From Hyphomicrobiales bacterium (GTDB lineage: Bacteria; Pseudomonadota; Alphaproteobacteria; Rhizobiales; Devosiaceae), in NCBI GenBank assembly GCA_026981645.1, contig JALSII010000051.1, forward strand, positions 1-35,640: a DNA stretch of 35,640 nucleotides, given 5' to 3'. Within the stretch, counting starts at the first letter, position 1; the number at the start of each line of letters is the position of its first letter. The position numbers and the translations under genes are program-made. The notes under the pieces were generated by a model, which saw nothing but the letters and a program-made list of their open reading frames with translations, ran no database searches and was not told where the DNA came from. Shown here piece by piece: positions 9,352 to 17,325 of the stretch.

Positions 9352-10125
9352 TTGAACGACCAGCCGGTTGCCCTTATCGCGGACAATATCCACAAGAGTT
9401 TTGGCGGGCTTGAAGTGCTCAAGGGGGTGTCATTGACCGCCCATGAGGGTGATGTGATTTCGATCATCGGCAGCTCGGGGTCCGGCAAGAGCACGTTTCT
9501 GCGCTGTATCAATTTTCTGGAGACCCCTGATCTGGGGCGCATCGTGCTTGATGGTGAGGAAGTGATCGTGCGCAAAGACCGGCGCGGACGGCTGCTGGGT
9601 GCGGATGCCAGGCAAATCCAGCGGCTGCGCAGCCAGCTCGGGTTTGTCTTTCAGAACTTCAACCTGTGGTCGCACATGAACGTTCTGCAAAATGTCATGG
9701 AGGGGCCGGTTCAGGTGCTGGGCCGTAACAAAACAGAGGCTCGGGAAGAAGCAATGCAGACACTTGAACAGGTTGGAATTGCTGAAAAGGCCGATGCCTA
9801 TCCGGCTCAGCTTTCGGGCGGACAGCAACAACGCGTGGCTATTGCCCGCGCTTTGGCGATGCACCCCAAAGTGCTGTTGTTTGATGAACCCACCTCCGCC
9901 CTTGACCCCGAACTTGTAGGTGAGGTTCTACGCGTAATTCGCAAGCTGGCCGACGCCGGCCGCACCATGATAGTGGTCACTCATGAAATGGGCTTTGCCC
10001 GCGAAGTCAGCTCAAAAACCATTTTCCTTCACGAAGGCCGGGTGGAAGAGGAAGGTCCCCCCACCAACGTGTTTACACATCCCAAATCAGAGCGTTGCCG
10101 CGCCTTTCTGGCCAGCACGCTGTGA
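9352..10125 (+). CDS. ABC transporter ATP-binding protein, polar amino acid family (HisP/GlnQ-like)
   Basis: This is the ATPase of a polar amino acid importer, acting at the cytoplasmic face with the two permeases encoded at 10977-12637. It has Walker [11 protein letters not shown]-loop [16 protein letters not shown], signature [15 protein letters not shown], Walker [15 protein letters not shown] and H-loop [12 protein letters not shown], all characteristic of the HisP/GlnQ subfamily. I chose the TTG at 9352 (257 residues) because AGAGGA lies seven bases before it and the first residues then match the family; an ATG at 9295 would add 19 residues and fall in the upstream dyad. Substrate cannot be named from this subunit. 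Confidence 0.9.
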   Translation: MNDQPVALIADNIHKSFGGLEVLKGVSLTAHEGDVISIIGSSGSGKSTFLRCINFLETPDLGRIVLDGEEVIVRKDRRGRLLGADARQIQRLRSQLGFVFQNFNLWSHMNVLQNVMEGPVQVLGRNKTEAREEAMQTLEQVGIAEKADAYPAQLSGGQQQRVAIARALAMHPKVLLFDEPTSALDPELVGEVLRVIRKLADAGRTMIVVTHEMGFAREVSSKTIFLHEGRVEEEGPPTNVFTHPKSERCRAFLASTL

Positions 10126-10171
10126 CCAGGGTCCCGACCCTGAACCCATGGATAACAACGAGGAGTAAAAC

Positions 10172-10906
10172 ATGAATATTTTTACAAAAATCGCAATGGC
10201 GGCGGCCCTTGCCGCAACACTGGGCGCAACCGCCGTTTCGGCGCAAACCGTGCGCATGGGAACAGAGGGTGCCTACCCTCCGTTCAACTTTGTCAACGAT
10301 AATGGAGAGATCGACGGGTTTGAACGCGAAGTGGGCGATGAATTGTGCGCGCGCGCCAATCTGGAATGTGTCTGGGTAACCAACGAATGGGATTCGATCA
10401 TTCCCAACCTGACTTCGGGTAATTACGATACCATTATTGCTGGCATGTCGATTACCGAAGAACGGGATCAGGTGATTGACTTCACCCAGGAATATTTCCC
10501 CCCCGACCCCTCCCGTTATATGGTTCTGGCTGACGCCGAATTGAGCGATGGCGCAGTGGTTGCAGCCCAGACCGCAACCATTCAGGCCGGCTATCTTGCA
10601 AGTACCGGATACACGCTGGTGGAGTTTGCAACCGCGGACGAAACTATTGCTGCCGTGCGTTCGGGAGAAGCCGACGCGGTTCTGGCGGATGCCTCCTTTC
10701 TTGCTGAAATTGTTGATGCTTCCAATGGTGAACTGGCCTTCACCGGTGATCCAGTTTCAATCGGGGGTGGTGTCGGTATCGGTGTGCGAGAGTCTGACGG
10801 TGAGCTGAAGGACAAGCTCAATGCTGCCATTGATTCAATGAAAGCTGACGGCACTCTTTCCGCTCTGATTGCCAAATGGTTTGATGGGCGTGAGGTCTCC
10901 TACTGA
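10172..10906 (+). CDS. Periplasmic amino acid-binding protein (solute-binding family 3)
   Basis: This captures the substrate for the importer encoded around it. The 244-residue protein has a clear signal peptide (cleavage near VSA-QT, residue 24) and family-3 features: the YPPFNF motif, GFEREVGDELC, the SITEERDQVIDFT segment whose Arg binds the amino acid carboxylate, and EADAVLADA, carrying the Asp expected to bind the alpha-amino group. These fit a lysine/arginine/ornithine/histidine- or glutamine-type binder; exact specificity is not readable. A strong GAGGAG precedes the ATG. Confidence 0.88.
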   Translation: MNIFTKIAMAAALAATLGATAVSAQTVRMGTEGAYPPFNFVNDNGEIDGFEREVGDELCARANLECVWVTNEWDSIIPNLTSGNYDTIIAGMSITEERDQVIDFTQEYFPPDPSRYMVLADAELSDGAVVAAQTATIQAGYLASTGYTLVEFATADETIAAVRSGEADAVLADASFLAEIVDASNGELAFTGDPVSIGGGVGIGVRESDGELKDKLNAAIDSMKADGTLSALIAKWFDGREVSY

Positions 10907-10919
10907 CCCCATGAAAACC

Positions 10920-10945
10920 TGACCGGGCTGTTTTTGGCCCGGTCA
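10920..10945 (+). terminator. Intergenic stem-loop between binding-protein and permease genes
   Basis: TGACCGGGC (10920-10928) pairs perfectly with GCCCGGTCA (10937-10945) around an eight-base loop. There is no following T-run. In ABC operons such a hairpin after the binding-protein gene usually protects the upstream message or partly attenuates, raising binding protein relative to permeases, rather than ending transcription fully. Confidence 0.6.
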
Positions 10946-10976
10946 ATGGAATTCTCCATGTCTGATTACCCTCCCC

Positions 10977-11840
10977 ATGTTTGAATATTGTGCGGACCCC
11001 TCAGCGATTGAGGGTCTTGAATGGTGGTCATGCTATTTGACCACTGCCAAGCATTTTGCCTTTTACAAAAGCTTTGGCACGGTGCTGGTGCTGCTGTTTG
11101 CAACGGTACCTTTCATATTGCTGCTCGGTTTTGCGGGTGCGCTGGCGCGGCGCTCAAAAGCTTTCCCTCTTCGTGTGTTCGGACTGGCCTATACTTCAAT
11201 CGTGCGCGGTGTGCCCGATATTGTTTTCTTCCTGTTTGCTCTGATTGCGCTGGATCAGGGGATCGAATATCTGCGCCATATCACCCTGTGCCCGGACTGG
11301 AGCGAGCCCATCCGGCAGGGCAGCGATTTCATCGTTTGTTCTGAAGCCAAAATGCCGCTGGGCAGCGCACCCCAGTGGCAACACGAACTTTACGGGTTCT
11401 TTCTGGCCATGACCGGTTTTGCCGTTGTGTTCGGGGCCTTTGCAGCCAACACCATGTATGGCGCATTGCAGGCCGTTCCCCATGGTCAACTGGAAACCGG
11501 AGTGGCTTTTGGCATGTCACCCCGCCAGATATTCCGGCGCATTCATCTGCCTCAAATGTGGATATATGCGCTGCCTGGCCTCTCCAACCTGTGGATGATT
11601 CTGGTTAAGGCCACTCCGCTTTTGTTCCTGCTGGGGGTTGAGGACATCGTTTACTGGGCCCGTGAGCTCGGGGGCACAAAAATTGGACTTTATTCTTATC
11701 CGCACGGCGACTGGCGGCTGGCTTATTTTGTTGTGTTGCTTGTTTTCTACCTGACGTTGACCTGGGTCAGCGAGCGGGTTTTTGAACGCCTGACGCGTTT
11801 TGTCTCTAAGGGGCAGGATACGCTTGGGGGTACTTTATGA
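10977..11840 (+). CDS. Amino acid ABC transporter permease (HisQ-like)
   Basis: First of two membrane subunits of the importer. The 287-residue protein has about five to six membrane spans and the binding-protein-dependent permease loop motif near residues 160-190 (ETGVAFGMSPRQIFRRIHLPQ). Between two helices there is an extra hydrophilic loop (about residues 100-135) with two cysteines 16 residues apart, absent from the shorter enterobacterial HisQ; I recall similar loops in alphaproteobacterial homologues. The start has no clear ribosome site and is the least certain part. It overlaps the next gene by four bases (ATGA). Confidence 0.87.
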   Translation: MFEYCADPSAIEGLEWWSCYLTTAKHFAFYKSFGTVLVLLFATVPFILLLGFAGALARRSKAFPLRVFGLAYTSIVRGVPDIVFFLFALIALDQGIEYLRHITLCPDWSEPIRQGSDFIVCSEAKMPLGSAPQWQHELYGFFLAMTGFAVVFGAFAANTMYGALQAVPHGQLETGVAFGMSPRQIFRRIHLPQMWIYALPGLSNLWMILVKATPLLFLLGVEDIVYWARELGGTKIGLYSYPHGDWRLAYFVVLLVFYLTLTWVSERVFERLTRFVSKGQDTLGGTL

Positions 11841-12637
11841 GCTGTAATGAAACCATTATTGCTTACGGTCTGCGCGCCATCGGGTTTGGTGAACGCCTGC
11901 TGCCCAAGGCCGATATAACGCTTTGCGAGCAATTTGTGCTTATCGGCTCGGGCATGATGTGGAACATTTATTTCGCGGTACTTGCCCTTGCTTTTGGCTT
12001 TTTTGCAGCCACCGGGATCGCCCTGGCGCGGGCCAGTTCGCGGCCTATTCTACAGTTTCCGGCCAAGGCATTCATCTTTATCATCCGCGGTTCCCCCCTG
12101 TTTATCCAGTTTTTTATCGCCTATGAGGCTTTTGTTCTCATTCCCAAACTGGGGTTTGATATGAACTTTGGTTTCATTGAAATTACGGTGGAAACCCGTT
12201 GGCTGACCAGGGCCTGGCTCGGGGCACTGATAGTGTTGTTTCTGAACACTACTGCCTATACAGCTCAGATTTTTCACGGTGCGCTGATGTCGGTTCCAAA
12301 AGGGGATATCGAAGCGGCTGATGCCTTGGGAATGTCTCCTTTCCAAAAGTTCAGGCGCATCGTCTGGCCTTCAATGCTGAGGCTGGCCTGGGCCTCCTAC
12401 ACCAATGAGGCAATTTTTCTGTTCCACGCTACCGCATTGGTGTTTTTCTCCTCTTTTCCAGCCTGGCGCCAAGAGGGGGACGCGCTTTATTATGCCAATT
12501 ATTTTGCCGACAAGACCTTCAATCCGTTTGTTCCCTATCCCATTATCGGTCTTTATTTCGTGATCTTCACCCTGCTCCTGATTGTTGTCTTTGGCATGGT
12601 AAACAAACGTCTGAATCGCCATTTGCTGCCGGAATAA
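11837..12637 (+). CDS. Amino acid ABC transporter permease (HisM-like)
   Basis: Second membrane subunit of the same importer, translationally coupled to the first. The 266 residues contain several membrane spans, an IRGSPLFIQFF segment typical of HisM/GlnP-type permeases, and the EAA-type loop with EAADALGMSPFQKFRRIVWPS (about residues 155-177; motif given in two parts: EAADALGMSP, then FQKFRRIVWPS) that contacts the ATPase. It ends the operon; a bulged hairpin lies just downstream. Confidence 0.88.
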   Translation: MSCNETIIAYGLRAIGFGERLLPKADITLCEQFVLIGSGMMWNIYFAVLALAFGFFAATGIALARASSRPILQFPAKAFIFIIRGSPLFIQFFIAYEAFVLIPKLGFDMNFGFIEITVETRWLTRAWLGALIVLFLNTTAYTAQIFHGALMSVPKGDIEAADALGMSPFQKFRRIVWPSMLRLAWASYTNEAIFLFHATALVFFSSFPAWRQEGDALYYANYFADKTFNPFVPYPIIGLYFVIFTLLLIVVFGMVNKRLNRHLLPE

Positions 12638-12663
12638 TAGGGCTCCTGCATGTGCCATGTCAC

Positions 12664-12700
12664 CGGTGCGCCTTTTTTTGAGTGCCCCTAAAAGGCACCG
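12664..12700 (+). terminator. Bulged hairpin downstream of the transporter operon
   Basis: CGGTG-cg-CCTTTT (12664-12676) pairs with AAAAGG-CACCG (12690-12700), with a two-base bulge on the left arm and a 13-base loop. It also contains a T7 run at 12673-12679. It lies 26 bases past the last permease gene and could end that transcript before the tRNA. The bulge makes this moderate. Confidence 0.4.
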
Positions 12701-12755
12701 AACAGGATTGACCCACCTTCCGGATTGAAGCAGATAGGAGTGCAGAACACAAAAT

Positions 12756-12829
12756 GCGGGTGTAGCTCAATGGTAGAGCAGCAGCTTCCCAAGCTGAATA
12801 CGAGGGTTCGATTCCCTTCACCCGCTCCA
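12756..12829 (+). tRNA. tRNA-Gly, anticodon CCC
   Basis: A complete 74-base cloverleaf. The acceptor stem GCGGGTG pairs with CACCCGC, D-arm GCTC/GAGC, anticodon loop TTCCCAA (anticodon CCC, reading GGG glycine codons), T-arm AGGGT-TCGATTC with a paired 3' side, discriminator T and an encoded CCA. The top of the anticodon stem (27-43) appears to be a G-A mismatch, leaving four Watson-Crick pairs. The gene stands alone, two bases from the convergent glycosyltransferase stop. Confidence 0.96.
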
Positions 12830-12831
12830 GT

Positions 12832-14697
12832 TTACTCTGTCGGGCGGAACTCTGTATTGCGGCTGAAATCACTGTCCATATTGGCGCCGCGCGCCAGCCG
12901 GGTCACCCCGTGCTTTGTTTTGGCCCAGAAATAGGGACGGGTAAGCAGTTCGTAGACCGCAAGCGCCGCTGCAACAGAATTCATGATCCAGTAAACGGGC
13001 AGCAGGAACTGATAGGTAATGAGATGTCCCAGCCCGAGCCGGGTCAGTCCCAGGGTTGAAATAACAAAAGCTGATCCGTAGCCTGCAATCAAGATGCCAA
13101 GCTGGATGGCACTCCAGGGATCGTACGGGATAAGACCCCCCCCCTGACTGGTAATACGCCACAACAGTACACCCAGAAAAACGCTGTGCAGGGGTGCGCT
13201 GATTATCATACCACCCACATAGGCCTGAAAGATCAGGAAATTGCGCAAGCCGATATCCTTGAGGAACGTCAGAGGATAGCGGTTGTGCACGATGAATGTT
13301 TGCATCCAGCCCTTCATCCAGCGGGTGCGCTGGGCCAGCCATGCTTTTAGAGTAATGGGAGCCTCTTCATAGGTGCGTGAGGTGAAAGTGCCGGTGCGAT
13401 AGCGCAGGCGCGTCAGACGGATGCCGAGATCGGCGTCTTCTGTGACGTTAAAAGCATCCCACCCCCCCGCCTCACGCAAGGATTGCAGGCGGAAGTGATT
13501 GCTGGTTCCCCCAAGAGGTAGAGGCATTTTCCATTTTGACAGAGCCGGGAGCAGCAGGCCGAACTGACCGCCATATTCCCCGCTGAACAGAGCTGAAAGC
13601 CAGTTTTCATTGGCATTGTCGATGACAAGTTCTGCCTGCAGGCAATCGAGCCCGGGCTGATCCCTGAATATACTCACCGCCCGGCGTAACTGGTCGCTCT
13701 GTGGAATATCCTCAGCATCATAAACCACAACAAATTCTCCCCGCGCCAACGGCAGGGCATAGTTGAGCGCCTTGGGCTTGGTATGGGGGCTTTGGTCGGG
13801 AACAATCACCAATTCAAATCGCGGGTCGCCAAGAACAGCAATGACAGCGTCCAGTGTTGAGGGGCTGCGTGATTCAACGACAAACTTGATGTCCAGCTTC
13901 TCGGGGGGATAGTCGAGACGAGCCATGGCGCTGGCCAGTTGAGGCACCATGTTGGCCTCATCATGCAAGGGTATCAGTACAGTATAAACGGGCAGGTTAT
14001 CCTGAGAAACCGGCGGCACGATCGGTTCTTCCTCTCCGCGGGAGGCCTGATAGACGGCGGCCAGTCGCAGACCGGAGGGGACAAGCAGCAAAAATGCCAT
14101 AAGTGGAACCAGAACGGGCTGAAGGACAAACGGTGTCAGGGCTGCAAGCAAAACGAGAAAAGCAAGCCCCATGGCAAAAACCAAGCGTACCCTCATGGTC
14201 AGGTCCAGGTGGGCACTGGCAAATGGCCAGCGGGAAGCCAGCCGGGTCCGGGCCTGATCCAGCAAAAGTTTTGCGCTTCTGTCGGTTAGCCCGCTGCGCA
14301 GGGCACGAGGCGGCACGATGCAAATGGAATTGCCAAGTTCAGGTCGTTTGATCAATTGGGTGCGAATATTGAGCAATTCAGAGAACCCGGCGCAGGTGAA
14401 CAGGACATCCCGGTCGAAAACTTTCGCCCTCAGGGTCTTCACGTCAGCCAGTGCTTCGGCACGAATGATCTCGGGATTGGTGGGCACCTGTCTGGGCACA
14501 ACGGGGGAGAAAGCCAACCCACACCACTCCGCAGCGCGCGCATAAACCTCTGCCTCGTCAATTCGCGCGTGAATGGCAAAAAAGGTGAGGGGTTCCGACT
14601 CGGATACCAGCGCCAGCTCCAGCAGGTCCAAAGCCTGATTATCGTTTCGGCAGGTGTTGCCCAGCACAAATCTGACGAGATCAATGGCAGGGCGCAT
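12832..14697 (-). CDS. Membrane-bound family 2 glycosyltransferase (cellulose synthase-like)
   Basis: A processive-type GT2 enzyme that would transfer sugars from nucleotide sugars at the cytoplasmic membrane, probably for an exopolysaccharide or other surface glycan. After an N-terminal soluble region of about 160 residues come two adjacent hydrophobic helices (about 170-215), then the GT-A domain: TVLIPLHDEANMV near 250, the VVYDAEDIP metal/nucleotide-binding motif near 328, EDADLGIRL near 425 and QRTRWMKGW (the QxxRW acceptor motif) near 458. Four or so C-terminal membrane helices follow. Product is 621 residues from the ATG at 14697; a TTG at 14709 is the alternative. No partner polysaccharide genes are adjacent, so the glycan is unknown. 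The N-terminal region resembles MshEN-type domains only loosely. Confidence 0.8.
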   Translation of the reverse strand: MRPAIDLVRFVLGNTCRNDNQALDLLELALVSESEPLTFFAIHARIDEAEVYARAAEWCGLAFSPVVPRQVPTNPEIIRAEALADVKTLRAKVFDRDVLFTCAGFSELLNIRTQLIKRPELGNSICIVPPRALRSGLTDRSAKLLLDQARTRLASRWPFASAHLDLTMRVRLVFAMGLAFLVLLAALTPFVLQPVLVPLMAFLLLVPSGLRLAAVYQASRGEEEPIVPPVSQDNLPVYTVLIPLHDEANMVPQLASAMARLDYPPEKLDIKFVVESRSPSTLDAVIAVLGDPRFELVIVPDQSPHTKPKALNYALPLARGEFVVVYDAEDIPQSDQLRRAVSIFRDQPGLDCLQAELVIDNANENWLSALFSGEYGGQFGLLLPALSKWKMPLPLGGTSNHFRLQSLREAGGWDAFNVTEDADLGIRLTRLRYRTGTFTSRTYEEAPITLKAWLAQRTRWMKGWMQTFIVHNRYPLTFLKDIGLRNFLIFQAYVGGMIISAPLHSVFLGVLLWRITSQGGGLIPYDPWSAIQLGILIAGYGSAFVISTLGLTRLGLGHLITYQFLLPVYWIMNSVAAALAVYELLTRPYFWAKTKHGVTRLARGANMDSDFSRNTEFRPTE

Positions 14698-14861
14698 GAA
14701 GGCAAACAATCTCGGCTGGTTGAGGTTTTGACGAAGCCCCTACATTCATACCCGAGGGTGGCGACGCAAAAAAGAATTAAATTGCGGCACCCACCAATCT
14801 TAGCATATTCTTCCAGAATCACGAGGCCATAACCCAACTGTCAAACAGTCCGGACCCTGCC

Positions 14862-15722
14862 ATGCGGCTATTATTGCAATATTCGGGCAATCGGAAACAG
14901 GCAGTGCGAGTGGCCAGTGCCGCTTTTGCTGCCATCCTTGCTCTTGGTGCAGGCACAAGCGCCTGGGCACAGTCCTTTCCCAACCATTTTGACCCCACCA
15001 GCAGAGACAGCATCGCCGAAGTTGAACAGGTGCCAGCCATCCGCTTTTTGACAACACCGGATTTCCCCCCCCTCAACTACCGTGCAGCCAACGGAGAACT
15101 GGTGGGTTTTCATGTTGATCTTGCCCGCGCGATTTGTGAAATTGCAGAGGCAGCATGCACTATTCAGGCATGGCCCTGGGAGCAGGCGCCAGATGCTCTT
15201 CTGGACAATCAGGGAGACGCGCTTATCGCGGGCCTGGCGATTACGCCTGAAACCGGAATGCGTTTTGATTTTTCACAGATTTACATGATGTTTCCGGGGC
15301 GCTTTGTCGTCCAGAATGCCGACCGGAATGCGTTCGACCCCCGGGCGCTGGAGGGGCGGGTTATATCCGTCCGAGGCGGATCAGGGCATGACCTGTTTGC
15401 TACCCGCTATCTGGAGGGGGCACAACTGGCCCGTTTTGAGACAGAACTTGAAGCTCTGCAGGCGCTGGAAGAGGGAGGCGTTTATGCCTATTTTGGCGAT
15501 GCCATGCGCGCCTCATTCTGGCTCAACGAGAACCCGGATTGCTGCGCCTTCACGCCCGAAACCTATTTTCGTTCAGACCTGTTCGGTGAAGGGCTGGCCA
15601 TTGCTTTTCCGGCCGGGCAGAATCTTGTGCGCCGGACCGTGAACGCAGCGCTCGTTCAACTCAAGCGCGAAGGAATGCTCGACGAACTCTATCTGCGCTG
15701 GTTTCCTGTGGGTTTTTACTGA
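14862..15722 (+). CDS. Orphan periplasmic solute-binding protein, family 3
   Basis: A 286-residue amino acid-type binding protein with an N-terminal signal (cleavage near AWA-QS, about residue 37). Family-3 traits include PDFPPLNYRAANGELVGF, the ALIAGLAITPETGMRFDFS segment with the ligand Arg, and the YLEGAQLARF and EEGGVYAYFGDA stretches. The C-terminus RREGM-type helix (LKREGMLDELYLRW) is typical. It has no permease or ATPase neighbours, so it either uses a transporter encoded elsewhere, possibly the 9352-12637 system, or serves sensing. It is divergent from the glycosyltransferase, and its stop overlaps the convergent desaturase gene by seven bases. Confidence 0.82.
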   Translation: MRLLLQYSGNRKQAVRVASAAFAAILALGAGTSAWAQSFPNHFDPTSRDSIAEVEQVPAIRFLTTPDFPPLNYRAANGELVGFHVDLARAICEIAEAACTIQAWPWEQAPDALLDNQGDALIAGLAITPETGMRFDFSQIYMMFPGRFVVQNADRNAFDPRALEGRVISVRGGSGHDLFATRYLEGAQLARFETELEALQALEEGGVYAYFGDAMRASFWLNENPDCCAFTPETYFRSDLFGEGLAIAFPAGQNLVRRTVNAALVQLKREGMLDELYLRWFPVGFY

Positions 15723-16588
15723 TCCTGGCTTTGTGGCTGCTCGGTCATTGCCGCTTTACTTTGTTCAGAAGGGGTATGGGGCGGATTACGAAAGGGAAAG
15801 CTGATGGCCCATGTAAACCGTGTGGGCGCATCGTCCTGCCATTCTGCCAGCCCGATTTCCATTTCGTCATGCCCGTCCTGGGGTTGGGGCACGTAGGTGT
15901 TAAAAATCCTGTCCCAGATTGAAAGGAAAAATCCGTAATTGCTGTCTGTTTCATGGCGATGCACCGAATGGTGCACCCGATGCATGTCAGGGGTGACGAA
16001 CACCGCACGCACGATTATATCCAGCGGCCGGGGCAAATTGAAATTGGCGTGATTAAAAATGGCGGATCCATTGACCAGCGCTTCAAACACAACCACTGCT
16101 GCGGCAGCCGGACCAAGCACAAGGATGGCGGCGGATTTGACAAAAATCGAAAAGATGATTTCCAGCGGGTGGAACCGCACGGCAGTTGTTGCGTCCATTT
16201 CCACATCTGAATGATGCACCCGGTGCAGTCGCCACAATATGGGGACTTTATGGGTAATCAGGTGTTGTGCCCAGATGACCCAATCCAGAACAATGATTGC
16301 AATCAGCCACTCCAGCCAGAGAGGAAGATCCAGAATATTGAGCAGGCCCCAGCCATTGGCGCTCGCCCAGAACGCTGTGATAACAGCGGTGAGGGGAATG
16401 ACAAAGGTCACGGCGCTGACTGCCAGAAAGTCTGACACGAGAATGCCGATATTTGTTGTCCAGCGCTGGCCGCGTGTGAAGCGTCTCTTCCGGCGCGGCA
16501 GCCAGGTTTCAAGAATAGCCATGATGAGAAAAATCGAAGCAAACAGACCAAGTCGGAATGCGGTTTCGCTCAAACCAAAAAATTCCAT
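15716..16588 (-). CDS. Sterol desaturase / fatty acid hydroxylase family membrane protein
   Basis: A di-iron membrane oxygenase-family protein, 290 residues from the ATG at 16588. I chose this start because AGGA lies about nine bases upstream; an ATG at 16594 is two codons earlier. Histidine boxes are clear: QHLITHKVP, HRVHHSD, then NHANFN, HRVHHS and HRHETD, the usual eight-His metal set. At least three to four membrane spans are seen in the first half. Members hydroxylate or desaturate lipids and carotenoids; the substrate here cannot be read. It ends with a seven-base convergent overlap with the binding-protein gene. Confidence 0.85.
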   Translation of the reverse strand: MEFFGLSETAFRLGLFASIFLIMAILETWLPRRKRRFTRGQRWTTNIGILVSDFLAVSAVTFVIPLTAVITAFWASANGWGLLNILDLPLWLEWLIAIIVLDWVIWAQHLITHKVPILWRLHRVHHSDVEMDATTAVRFHPLEIIFSIFVKSAAILVLGPAAAAVVVFEALVNGSAIFNHANFNLPRPLDIIVRAVFVTPDMHRVHHSVHRHETDSNYGFFLSIWDRIFNTYVPQPQDGHDEMEIGLAEWQDDAPTRFTWAISFPFRNPPHTPSEQSKAAMTEQPQSQDQ

Positions 16589-16673
16589 ATTCATTTTCCT
16601 GCGGTTGGGCTGCTGACCTGCTTTTGAGAAATGAAAGGGCCCTATAGCGCCTTTTGTACACAACTGCTCATCA

Positions 16674-16694
16674 AAACCGGGTGAGCACCGGTTT
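16674..16694 (-). terminator. Hairpin downstream of the TerB-like gene
   Basis: AAACCGG and CCGGTTT pair perfectly around a seven-base loop. On the minus strand it comes 33 bases after the TerB-like stop and runs into a short TTTT. It is plausible as a weak intrinsic terminator. Confidence 0.45.
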
Positions 16695-16727
16695 CAGAGT
16701 CTTGAGCTCGCTCACATATGGAGCTTT

Positions 16728-17132
16728 CTAAGCCCGGCGCAACCGTGCCCGTGCCGCAACTTCAATTGCCGCTGTCGTCAGACGGTCAATTTTGAGACTG
16801 TCACGGACCATCTCAAGCCAGCGCAATTCCTCCTGCCCCAGTTCCAGGTCGACGGCGGCAATTTCCACCGCCAGCGCATAGGCGGTATCCTGCAGACGTT
16901 CAGGAATCGTGTCGATGGTTTCTCTGAGGACACCCTCCACGCCGAGGCGTTGCAGCATATCGGCACATTCTTCACTGACCCGGGGCAAAGAGGAAACATC
17001 GTACCCCTCAAACACCGGCAGCCGTTTGACCAGTGCCGACATGCGGTTGAGTTCCTGGTTGGACAAAGCCCGGTCGGCGGCCGCGGTGACCACCATGATA
17101 TAAACCAGTGCGTCCTGGGTTGATAAAGTCAT
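16728..17132 (-). CDS. TerB-like (tellurite resistance-type) domain protein
   Basis: A small all-helical cytoplasmic protein of 134 residues. The pattern YIMVVTAAADRALSNQEL near residues 11-28 and the acidic helix pairs IAAVDLELGQEELRWLEMV near 90-108 (IAAVDLEL, then GQEELRWLEMV) match TerB-type domains, whose conserved Asp/Glu residues bind metal. No other ter genes are present, so tellurite resistance should not be inferred. It is monocistronic, divergent from lysK. Confidence 0.72.
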   Translation of the reverse strand: MTLSTQDALVYIMVVTAAADRALSNQELNRMSALVKRLPVFEGYDVSSLPRVSEECADMLQRLGVEGVLRETIDTIPERLQDTAYALAVEIAAVDLELGQEELRWLEMVRDSLKIDRLTTAAIEVAARARLRRA

Positions 17133-17325
17133 TTTTGTGGGCCTCGCTGTTTATTTGGTTTCAGCGGTAACAGGTATGGTGTCCGGCGAGCAATGACAAG
17201 CCCGCCTCAAAGCTGTTCAAACCGCCGGAGACCCCAAAATGATTGCACTCAACCCCGCCTTGTGCGACTAGGTGCCCGATTGCCCACCCTTTTTGGGAAG
17301 GCAGAAATATTATGGAACCGGCATC

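Noticed and set aside
12660..12872. 70-residue minus-strand frame over the tRNA
   Set aside because: The stretch VKGIEPSYSAWEAAALPLSYTR (given here for identification: VKGIEPSYSAWE, AAALPLSYTR) is the well-known false protein translated from the antisense of tRNA genes.
16728..17132. Tellurite resistance locus
   Set aside because: A lone TerB-like domain without terC, terD, terZ or related genes does not support this function.
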